A DNA stretch of 64,000 nucleotides from Caenorhabditis elegans (lineage: Eukaryota; Nematoda; Chromadorea; Rhabditida; Rhabditidae): contig NC_003279.8 in NCBI RefSeq assembly GCF_000002985.6, positions 10,354,001 to 10,418,000 of the forward strand. The letters are read 5' to 3'. Numbering within the stretch: the first letter of the stretch is position 1; the number at the start of each line of letters is the position of its first letter. The notes beneath the pieces were generated by a model. It saw only the letters and a list, made by a program, of their open reading frames with translations. It made no database searches and was not told the DNA's origin. A program made the position numbers and the translations under genes. Positions 23,801 to 31,154 of this stretch are shown here, in pieces.

Positions 23801-25087
23801 GTGAGACCTGGGGCCGTATTTTCGGCACATGAATCACAAAACTTCATATTTTGCGTCTGGGTAAAAACAATAATTTTTTAAAAGTCAATCAATGGCGATT
23901 CAAAAAATCAAAAACAAAACTAGATTATTTAACAATTCCGCGTTCAATTTCATCATTTTTTCAGAGTATGCAGTCAACACAACACAATTGAACTGGCTCT
24001 TCGTAGTTCTGAAGTATCGAAATGGCGAAGTAATGTAGAAGTTGGATTTGAGAATTGGATACGTTTACGTGATAAGGGTCTCAGCCATTCACAACTATCT
24101 TGTCAGCTTTATGATACTCTTCTTGTTCGTCCAACTCCATATGCACTGCAACCAAAAATCTGTACTTCTGTGGCTGATGGTGGTGGATCGAAACCTTCAG
24201 ATGATTATGCTGATTTAATTTCTAAACCATTGAATTCCGGGCTTAAAACTGGCAATTTTCATAATATGATTGATGCAACTCTTGCTGCTTTTGATAATCT
24301 CAGTGTTGAAGAGAAGATAATAAAAGAAACGAATGGAAAAGCGGCTAGTAATGTCGCTGCTTCTCACTCCACGGCTCCAACTACAACCACAACCTCTGGT
24401 GAAGCTTCAGGTGGTGGTCAGGCTACGATTTCTAAGAAGATGAGTCCCGAGTTGCAAAAGATGGTCGATATGATGGTGAGTGTAAAGTTTTATTTTTAAA
24501 GATGTGCCTTGAAAGTTTTATTCTGTTTAGAAAGTTTAATGTAAAGCGTGAAACAGTGATGCGCGAATTTCTCGTTTTTTTTTTTTGGAAAATCGGAAAT
24601 GTTTTTGTTTGTGAAATTAATTTAAAATCTAATTTTTCCGAAAAAAAACCAATTTTGGAATTCCAAAACACGATAACCCTGGTTCTTGTTTTTTTTTTCT
24701 TCAAGAAAAATCCAACTTTCAAACACACTGTAAGAATTATTTTCTCATTAAATGCAATGATATTAGTGAATTCCTTTCCAAAAATATCCAAAAAATGTTA
24801 TTACCCGTTTCCTGGAAAAAAGCATTACCTACAAATTCTTAATGTAGAAATCTAAAATTAAAAAAATGTTTCAGTACAAAAAAACTCCACCACACAACTA
24901 CGTATATCCGCCACCTCCAAAACCAGGTGCAATACTTGTACCAACCGGTGGTCTTGCTCATTGTCGTTGCTCGAAAAACTGTACAGAGTCATTGATGGAA
25001 CCGGCCTACGAGTATGTTGAACGCTTCAACGAACCCCGACAAACTGTTTGGGAGAAGACCAAGCAGAAACGTTTCAAGAAGAACTAG
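20814..25087 (+). CDS. hpo-35: HPO-35-like nematode protein with acidic region, function unknown
   Basis: Eleven exons join in frame: 20814-20897, 20951-21010, 21057-21156, 21386-21480, 21536-21944, 21992-22242, 22655-22720, 22959-23106, 23157-23436, 23965-24475 and 24875-25087. The product has 738 residues. The N-terminus is a basic Lys/Arg stretch, followed by a compact folded region. About 147-190 is strongly acidic (runs of Asp/Glu). The central and C-terminal parts are helical and soluble-looking. A low-complexity Ala/Thr/Gly stretch and a Pro-rich segment (YPPPPKPG) precede a Cys-containing, Lys-rich tail. There is no signal peptide or membrane span, and I recognise no enzyme family. 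The symbol (hypersensitive to pore-forming toxin) is recalled for F45H11.3, not proven here. Introns 6 and 9 each contain a palindromic MITE-like insertion. It is probably the first gene of an operon with the three small genes downstream. Confidence 0.85.
22260..22595. mobile_element. MITE-like palindrome in hpo-35 intron 6
   Basis: The ends form an imperfect inverted repeat of about 60 bases. Left ATATTACCAAGACATG...GGTCTCGCCAAG mirrors right CTTGGCGAGACCG...GGGTAATAT. Inner arms GCGCCTTTAAAGAGTACTGT are also inverted. A (TA)n run lies at about 22588-22612, at the right edge. The whole insert lies inside an intron. Confidence 0.75.
23514..23859. mobile_element. MITE-like palindrome in hpo-35 intron 9
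   Basis: Same family as the 22.3 kb insert. Outer arms carry GACGCAAAATTTT and TTTTGCGTC. Inner arms carry GATACTGTAATTTCAAAC and GTTTGAAATTACAGTGC, inverted. It is wholly intronic. Confidence 0.75.
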
Positions 25088-25201
25088 GACCCCTATTTTC
25101 ATTCCGTATATCTCCAAATGCTTTATTATTTTTCTCATTTTTATAACATATTCCCCTCATTCTTTCCCCAAATTATCACTTTTATTGTGATCAATCATTC
25201 C

Positions 25202-25576
25202 TTATCTTTTTTTTGAAACTTCTTTCAGTGCCCAGTAAGAAACCAAATTTACCGTTTTTAGTCCAAATGCTCCAAATTTTTTTTGCTCGCTTCTTGTTGT
25301 TTTGTTCAGGGTTTTGGATAATATAATCACAATTACATCGTTGTTTAGTTGTTTTGCATAATCAATTATTTCCATTTCCATAGGTTTTCTATTTCTTTCA
25401 AATATCGTTTCAATCCATTTCATTGCCGTTTCTCTACCGCCTTTTTCCTGCATCTCTTTCATTTGAATTGTGCATTGGAGTACATATGTGAACGCATTGA
25501 ATTTCATTTTTTTAGAAGATTTTTCTGTGTCAGTTATATCACCTTTTATTCCCGCATCACAATTCCCCCCGTCCAC
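25202..25576 (-). CDS. Unrecognised 124-codon open frame, antisense after hpo-35
   Basis: A single uninterrupted minus-strand frame with an ordinary soluble-protein composition: mixed charged helices, several Met and three Trp. It is better balanced than neighbouring chance frames. I recognise no domain. Its plus strand is T-rich, which lowers minus-strand stop frequency, so it may be chance. It overlaps the presumed 3' UTR of hpo-35 in antisense. Confidence 0.25.
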   Translation of the reverse strand: MDGGNCDAGIKGDITDTEKSSKKMKFNAFTYVLQCTIQMKEMQEKGGRETAMKWIETIFERNRKPMEMEIIDYAKQLNNDVIVIILSKTLNKTTRSEQKKFGAFGLKTVNLVSYWALKEVSKKR

Positions 25577-25740
25577 ACCGCCATTTGATCATCATTTTTT
25601 CTGAAACTTAAAATGAATTTTATGAGTTGAGAATGTTCAAATTGCTTTATTTTCCGAATACTGTTTGATACTACGGTAGTGATTTGCTTCTCTTGAAACT
25701 TTTCCTGTATTGAGGCAATTATTACAGGAAAATATTACAT

Positions 25741-26039
25741 AAACCCGAAATTTTGTAATGTTTGCGCCAAAAATACAGCACCTGGTCTCGACACGACTTT
25801 GTACAAAAAGGTGAGCACCTTTTAAGAGCACTGTAATTTCAAACTATCGTTGCTGCGGAATGTTCATCTATTTTATTTATTAACAACTTGATTCGAAAAA
25901 TCAATGAAAATTCCGCAGCAACGAAAGTTTGAAATTACAGTACTCTATAATGGTGCACATCTTTTGACATTTTACAAAATTTTGTCGTGGTAAGACCAGG
26001 TATCGTAATTTTAGATAAAAATCGCAAAATTTCGGGTTT
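25741..26039. mobile_element. MITE-like palindrome upstream of the CEBPZOS-like exon
   Basis: Outer ends AAACCCGAAATTTTG and AAAATTTCGGGTTT are near-perfect inverted repeats. Inner arms GTTGCTGCGGAAT and ATTCCGCAGCAAC, and CTGTAATTTCAAAC and GTTTGAAATTACAG, also pair. It belongs to the same family as the hpo-35 intron insertions. Confidence 0.8.
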
Positions 26040-26096
26040 GACAAAAATAGAAAATATTACCGTAACCCAGTGCAGCTAATTTGAACTTTTTTCCAG

Positions 26097-26748
26097 CTGG
26101 CGGGTATCATCCGCAAAGGAATCTTCAGTTTCGTGGCATTCGAAGTCACTGCAGCTGCTCTCGGATTTGCTGCATTCCGTACAATACGAAGAAGTGAGGA
26201 GAAAAGAAAATATTTATATGTCAATTGGCCTTCAGTTGCTTCAACGTATTATTGGGTTGAGGACTCAATCTCATTCGGACAACTCACTGTAAGGATTTCA
26301 TTCAGATTCTTCGAAAAACTGTTTTTTAAAGAAATTCGAAAACTATAATTAATTTATCAAAATTTAAAAAAAATCTGTAACGTCCAGATGCGAAAATACA
26401 GTAGGCAATCCACATGGCGGAAAAATTTAACACAACAACGAGTATGTGCCTTTAAGAAGTATATTAATTTCTCGTTTTTTCTTCAAACCTTGTATTTTCG
26501 TGAATTAATCGCTTATTGTTAGTACAAAAACTGTATACGGTATGTAAAATAATGTGTTTATTAAAGGCGCATGCGTACATCCGATCGTGTTGAGACCGGC
26601 TACCGTAGTTTTGCATCAATATTTCAAACACTTCAGATCTGATTAATAATATTCATTTTTAATTTTCCAGGGAACACGTCTCCGACTAAACGATCAACGT
26701 CGTTGGGCTCAAATCGATCCACACGCAGACAACATTGAGACGGACTAA
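26097..26748 (+). CDS. CEBPZOS-like small mitochondrial membrane protein (5' end unresolved)
   Basis: Exons 26097-26288 and 26671-26748 give 89 residues plus whatever lies upstream. An initiator ATG is not visible in the first exon, which follows a good acceptor (TTTTTTCCAG). The product has a short amphipathic lead (LAGIIRKGIF), one membrane span (about residues 8-27), then a charged tail with a PSV..YY pattern and LNDQRRW near the end. This order and length resemble vertebrate CEBPZOS, a single-pass mitochondrial protein. The match is by eye and the function is unknown. The stop codon TAA (26746-26748) shares its last base with the ATG of the next open frame. The intron (26289-26670) carries a palindromic repeat. 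Confidence 0.6.
26385..26622. repeat. Degenerate palindromic repeat in the CEBPZOS-like gene intron
   Basis: Left GATGCGAAAATACAGTAG and right CTACCGTAGTTTTGCATC are imperfect inverted ends. The interior has GTGCCTTTAAGAAGTA and TATTAAAGGCGCATGC. It is a diverged member of the family seen at 22.3, 23.5 and 25.7 kb. Confidence 0.55.
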
Positions 26749-26921
26749 TGGTTTCAAAATCTCAAATTCAAACTGGTATCCTTGGTGTTAGTCTGATGAT
26801 GGCTATCACGTGTAATCATATATACGAATATTGGCAAAGGAATAAACCATCACCGGAAATTCCAGTTCAATCATGGGATAAATATGTGAAAATGCAGAAG
26901 GAGAGCGGCAAGGATTATTGA
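26748..26921 (+). CDS. 57-residue single-pass membrane protein, overlapping upstream stop (TAATG)
   Basis: An intact uninterrupted frame whose ATG overlaps the TAA of the preceding gene by one base. Residues 8-23 form a hydrophobic span after a short polar N-terminus. Then come HIYEYWQRNKPSPEIP and a Lys-rich tail. The size and the PEIP motif after the span recall UQCC6/brawnin, and the start also resembles PET117. Both are mitochondrial respiratory-chain assembly factors, and neither assignment is secure. An AATAAA follows 50 bases after the stop, so it appears to be the last frame on its mRNA and to share that mRNA with the CEBPZOS-like frame. Translation would need reinitiation, leaky scanning or an alternative transcript. 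Confidence 0.6.
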   Translation: MVSKSQIQTGILGVSLMMAITCNHIYEYWQRNKPSPEIPVQSWDKYVKMQKESGKDY

Positions 26922-26970
26922 ATTTTCAATATTTTGTTAGAATTTAATTGTTGATTAGTTTTTTTAAATT

Positions 26971-26976
26971 AATAAA
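26971..26976 (+). terminator. Poly(A) signal between the small mitochondrial genes and cox-19
   Basis: AATAAA sits 50 bases after the stop at 26921 and 106 bases before the cox-19 ATG. This is the spacing typical of an internal poly(A) site followed by an SL2 acceptor in a worm operon. Confidence 0.65.
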
Positions 26977-27074
26977 ACTTGAAATTAATAACTTTTCTTC
27001 CTTCAATGCCATATTTGGTTGCACTACCATGGAATTTCTTTATCAAAAATCGAAAATTAAAACTTCAAAAAACT

Positions 27075-27081
27075 ATTCCAG
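27075..27081 (+). promoter_or_regulatory. Trans-splice acceptor directly before cox-19 ATG
   Basis: The acceptor ATTCCAG abuts the ATG at 27082 without any intervening base. With the poly(A) signal about 100 bases upstream, this looks like an SL2-type operon junction. Confidence 0.6.
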
Positions 27082-27882
27082 ATGTCTCAAACAGGTCCAT
27101 TCATCCGTGTGACTACGGTCAGTGCTCCACTCAAAGGATCATTTCCATTGGATCACGAGGGAACTTGCAAATTAGAAATGCTCAAGTGAGTATTTTCAGC
27201 AAAAAACTATTTTTGTAAGTTAAATAACTGCAAAATAGAATAGAATTTGAAAACGTTAAAACTTTTTTTACCAAGAACCTTTCAATTTAGGTGAAAATTG
27301 ACAAAATGACTGTTTTTTTTCTAATTCTAGAGAAGCAAATGGGTTACTGTAACTAGTTTTTCGTAATTTATTGTGGATTTTTCTTTTAAAAATTGAATTT
27401 TTATTACATTTTCTTTAATATTTTCTTTCAGATTGCCAAAAACAATCTGAAAGAGAAACGGAAAAATGCCGATAAAAATTACAAAAAAGTCGAGTTACAG
27501 TAACCTTGTGCGGATAATCAAAAAAAAATTTAGCCGTTTTAAAAATGTTCACAAAATTAAAGTGAAAGTTCTGAAAAAACACTTTGTTAAAAACTTTTTT
27601 TTATAACTTCGGATTTTTCTATAACTTTTCAGTTCTAATAGTAAGTACAGTAATACACAGAGCATTCTTCTATGTTTGACATCTAATTTCCTAATTTCCA
27701 ATAAAAATCCTAAAGTGAAAAATTACAGCTACATGGTGTGTCTACACGAGAAGAAGCAACAAAACAGTGAGTGTCGATCAACTGCAAAAGATTATTTCGA
27801 ATGTCGAATGAATCATGGATTAATGGATAAAGAGGAATGGCAGAAACTAGGCTACGGAGATGCCAAGCAGATCTCAAAGTGA
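27082..27882 (+). CDS. COX19, twin CX9C copper/cytochrome c oxidase assembly protein
   Basis: Two exons, 27082-27185 and 27729-27882, encode 85 residues. The conserved KGSFPLDHEG..C lead, the paired cysteines of the CHCH fold (Cys in EGTCKLEML, MVCLHEK, NSECRST and YFECRMN) and the KLGYGD tail match COX19. COX19 is imported through the Mia40 relay to the intermembrane space and helps copper delivery and assembly of cytochrome c oxidase. Length matches the family (about 90). It follows two other putative mitochondrial genes, probably as an operon member. Its intron carries a palindromic element with a central hairpin. Confidence 0.9.
27342..27505. repeat. Palindromic element in the cox-19 intron with central hairpin
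   Basis: GGTTACTGTAACT (27342-27354) is the exact inverse of AGTTACAGTAACC (27493-27505). At its centre 27425-27435 pairs perfectly with 27443-27453 around a 7-base loop. The intronic RNA would fold into a long interrupted stem. Confidence 0.75.
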
Positions 27883-28006
27883 TTCTTGTTTAATTTTCCC
27901 CTCAATTTCTTATGTTTTCCTTTTTCTATTTTATGTTATTAGATTTGTTAATAATATCTAGCTCCAGTTCTTTGCTCTTTTCTGACTTTCCCCTCATTTA
28001 ACAGGG

Positions 28007-28012
28007 AATAAA
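28007..28012 (+). terminator. Poly(A) signal of cox-19
   Basis: AATAAA 125 bases past the stop codon. Confidence 0.55.
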
Positions 28013-28291
28013 CAAGTAAGAGTTTTCACTCTACGCTCAGTTTCGTGTTTCTGTTGATAAGAGTGACGGCGGTGGCGGGCGCGGTGCTGGTCGGTACCTG
28101 GGACAACCCCGTTTGGAACTCAAAAAAATCCTTATCGGGTGACTCCAGGAGCAAATAACTGATAAAAATGGAAGAATAAGAAATTACGATAAAAACATGT
28201 AAAGAAAGATTTCTGAACAAAATACCAGGATCTGTAGAATTAAAAAAAAATTAAGTTGGAAAATTAGCAAAAATTTAAATTACATCTAACA

Positions 28292-28660
28292 TGTGTCGGT
28301 TTACGCAGCTTGTGTACTCCTCGAGGAGAAGTGTGGTTCTATTTTTGATAGGATTTTAATTGTTTTGTCTAAAAACCGATCGATCGGTGAGTTTTGATTG
28401 ATTTTCGATTACTCTTTCATATTTCTTTCTGCATTTTAAATTTTAAAAAACTCCAATATATTAAACTTTTAGTTCTTCGAAAGAATATCGACGTATGAAA
28501 ATGATCAACTAAAAATGATCAAAAATAATTATGATGAAAACAAAACGAATAAATTAAATAAAACAAAATTTTTAAACCAAAACTTGAAATTCAATGTAAA
28601 AATATATGTACACTTCTCCTCGAGGAGTACACTAGATTCGTAAATCGACGGACGGACACG
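28292..28660. mobile_element. MITE-like element with 22-bp perfect inverted repeat
   Basis: Bases 28313-28334 are the exact inverse of 28610-28631 (core CTCCTCGAGGAG, itself palindromic). Outer ends TGTGTCGGTTTACG and CGTAAATCGACGGACGGACACG also pair imperfectly. The interior is AT-rich and non-coding. A diverged relative lies at about 43070-43350. Confidence 0.75.
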
Positions 28661-29143
28661 TTTCAAATCTAGCTGAATATAAAAGCCTTTGAGCAAATGC
28701 TATAGCAAATATTTCTCTACAAGACCCTAAAATGGTAAAATAAATAATATTAAAAAATTTATTGAATTCATAATATAGGCAAAATACTGAAAAACTTTGA
28801 TTATATTATCGGAAAAAACATTTAAAATACCTGTAATAGTGTGCAAAGTGCTGAAAACTGGGAGGAACGGAGCAAAGAGAACGTGATCTACACGGGGGTG
28901 ACGTCATGGGGTTACTGTAGCGAGATTGGTGTCAGAGGTATTGTTGTTGGCGCAATCGATGACTATTCGGTAAGGAAATAATAACTCGTGTGATGAAGAA
29001 TGAGAAAGGAAATATTTGAAGTAAAAATAATAATACATAAGAAATGTGGAGGAGTTTCGGAAACAGGCGAGAGAGACATTTGAAAGTGAAAATTTGTGTG
29101 CTCATCAGTTTTCACTTTCAGGTGTCCCGATAATATCAAAAGT

Positions 29144-30222
29144 TCAAAAGATTTGCTTGAAATCCGTTGCGAATTTGGTGACAGTAGCTGTCGAATCAGG
29201 TGGAACTGGTATTGGTCGAGCAATTGTTGGTAGAGATACAGTTACTGGAGACGTCGTACTTGGTACAATACTTGGATATGCCTGATAGAACACTGGCTCG
29301 TAGTAATGTAGTCTCATTTGGGCTTCACTGAGAGCTTCTCGAAGAGTTTTTATCTGGAAAATAGGGGGTTAGTGAGCAAAATATTAAGACAATTTTAGAG
29401 GAAACTTTTCCAGCGGTGCTACCGATTTAGGCGCATTTTTCGCGCACGGTTTATTTTGACTTAAAAAAAAAAAGAATTTTCGTTCAAATATTTCCTTCTG
29501 AAAAATTGATCAAGCCCACTCTAGCGACAGTGCGCGTTCCGAACCACAATTTCTCCACTTTTCAAGGTCTGCAGGTATTGGTTTCATATATGATATAGTT
29601 TTGCGACATTTTGAATGCCAGTTTTAAGGCACACACTGCTTTTCTAAATGGGTCTCGTCACGATCTCAATAATGTTGTCTGGTACAGGTATCAAATCTTT
29701 TAGATCTGTTAATTTTACATAGAAAATAAAAGCTTGTGAACTTTGTAATTCTAAAGTGATCAGAGAAAGTCAAGATTTTTCAAAACAAATTTGGCACCTA
29801 GTGCGACAATCTGCCAGTATTGTAAAGTCACGGAAAAAAGTTACCTGATTTCGAAGCATCATATTATCAGCCTCCAGTTGTACCTGATTATTGACTCGTC
29901 TCGCACGGCAATTCAACGCATATCCTCGATTCTTCAGAGTTCTTCGTTTTTGTTTCCATTGCATCACCACGTTTCTATCTTGACCCTGAAAACTTTCGGG
30001 GTTTACATATTTAGTTTACATAATTTAAATTTAGGAATTCTGAGATTCTGGAAAAACCATTTAGACTCTCACCATAAGTTTCTGATTGAGCTGTCGAACG
30101 GAGATCTGAGCAAGTTCTTCATCTGACAAATGATCAAATGATGACATTGGACTAGGAGATCCAGAGCCAGCAGATGAGCTCACAGAGCCCATTGGGCTCA
30201 TTAACTGTTGATTGCCACTCAT
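29144..30222 (-). CDS. maf-1: Maf-family bZIP transcription factor
   Basis: Three exons, 30073-30222, 29845-29985 and 29144-29353, encode 166 residues. After a Ser-rich N-terminus comes the Maf extended homology region (LSDEELAQISVRQLNQKLMG). The basic region (RRTLKNRGYALNCRARR, about 64-80) and a leucine-zipper heptad segment (about 81-118) follow. The extended homology region plus the GY-containing basic segment is diagnostic of Maf proteins, which bind TGCTGA-flanked AP-1 or CRE cores. The N-terminus is short, as in small Mafs, but the tail is a 50-residue Pro/Ser/Thr/Val-rich segment that small Mafs lack. An in-frame open stretch runs upstream of the chosen ATG to about 30444, so a longer N-terminus is possible. 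The symbol is recalled from WormBase usage, with moderate certainty. Confidence 0.85.
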
Positions 30223-30523
30223 AATGGTGTAGCTTGAGACAGCGCGAGAGGTTGAACACCTCGACTTCGGAGCAACTGAAAAGCTTGCAATTTTTTTTGG
30301 AACACTTTCTGGTTCAGGGGTATGGGGGTGGAGCCTGGAGTTACAGAGATGACTCTCTGATAAGCGAAGGGAGGTGTTGCAGGCAGAACCAAATGTAAAC
30401 AGAGAGAAAGAGAACAAGGGACAAAAATCAGCGGAAGCAGGCAAATAATATCACCGTGCAAAAACTGTTTTGGAGATTTTCTGGACAAGTCTTTGGACAG
30501 TTGACATTTCTCTTTAAATCCTG

Positions 30524-30655
30524 CCTACAAACATACCAGGCAGGTACATGAATGCCTGCCTACACGACAGGTGTACCCTGCCTAGAAGGTGACCTACACC
30601 TACTTTATTCCATAATAATGTAGGTAGCCATCAGTAGGCACACCGGTAGGCAGTT
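30524..30655. repeat. GCCTGCCTAC-family fold-back cluster
   Basis: Left arm GCCTGCCTAC, CCTGCCTAG and GACCTACACCTAC faces right arm GTAGGTAGCC, GTAGGCACACC and GGTAGGCAG, so the two halves are inverted relatives. It lies about 300-430 bases upstream of the maf gene start. Confidence 0.65.
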
Positions 30656-30783
30656 CTCTAGAAAATGTGCGTTTGCTTCTAGATCAACTTGCAAGTGATG
30701 TTTGATGCATTGAGTTTTATGCTCGGTAGTGGGGTTTTCCCAATTTTTCGCCTCTATGACTTCCGGTCTAGCCACTAACAAAT

Positions 30784-30965
30784 TATTTTAAAATCAAAGC
30801 AGCGCCTTAAGAAGTACAGTAACACATTCCCAGTTACTTCATTGTTCTCTCTCTTTCATTTAGATATTTTGTGTTAAATTTCCCTGAAATAAAACAAAAT
30901 AACTGGGATTGGGTTACTGTACTTCTTCAGGCGCACGCCTTTGTGCCGCTGCTTTGATTTAAAAT
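30784..30965. mobile_element. MITE-like palindrome upstream of maf-1
   Basis: Ends AAATCAAAGCAGCG and CGCTGCTTTGATTT are exact inverted repeats. Inner arms AAGAAGTACAGTAAC and GTTACTGTACTTCTT also pair, as do CCCAGTTA and TAACTGGG. It is 180 bases long and has no coding capacity. Confidence 0.8.
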
Positions 30966-31154
30966 CTTTTTCTTCGCGGAGAGGCCAGATGCCGAATTTT
31001 TGCGGAACAATCCGCAATATTTTAGAATTTTTGTGACAAAGGTGTGTGAAAGCAAAACTGAAAACAAAATCAGATTCGAAGCGATCAGAAAATGCTCAAA
31101 CTTAAAAAAAAATAAGAAAGAAATCAAAGAAAAGAACTTTGAACCGACAAGAGA

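Larger units (their letters stand above)
25088..26096. other. Gap between hpo-35 and the CEBPZOS-like gene
   Basis: No clear AATAAA is seen just after hpo-35. A 124-codon minus-strand open frame occupies 25202-25576 and a palindromic element 25741-26039. The first exon of the downstream gene must lie here if the gene begins with ATG. One candidate is ATG 25633 with a weak donor after 25662. Confidence 0.5.
27883..29143. other. Convergent gap between cox-19 and the maf gene
   Basis: Both flanking genes point into this gap. AATAAA at 28007-28012 is the likely cox-19 poly(A) signal. A GC-rich patch lies at about 28063-28095. A palindromic element occupies 28292-28660. A TGACGTCA palindrome lies at 28899-28906. 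No gene is supported. Confidence 0.55.
30223..31154. other. Gap between maf-1 start and mgl-2 3' end
   Basis: It contains a folded cluster of the GCCTGCCTAC family (30524-30655) and a MITE-like palindrome (30784-30965). No gene is supported. It holds the promoter of the maf gene and the 3' UTR of mgl-2. Confidence 0.55.
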
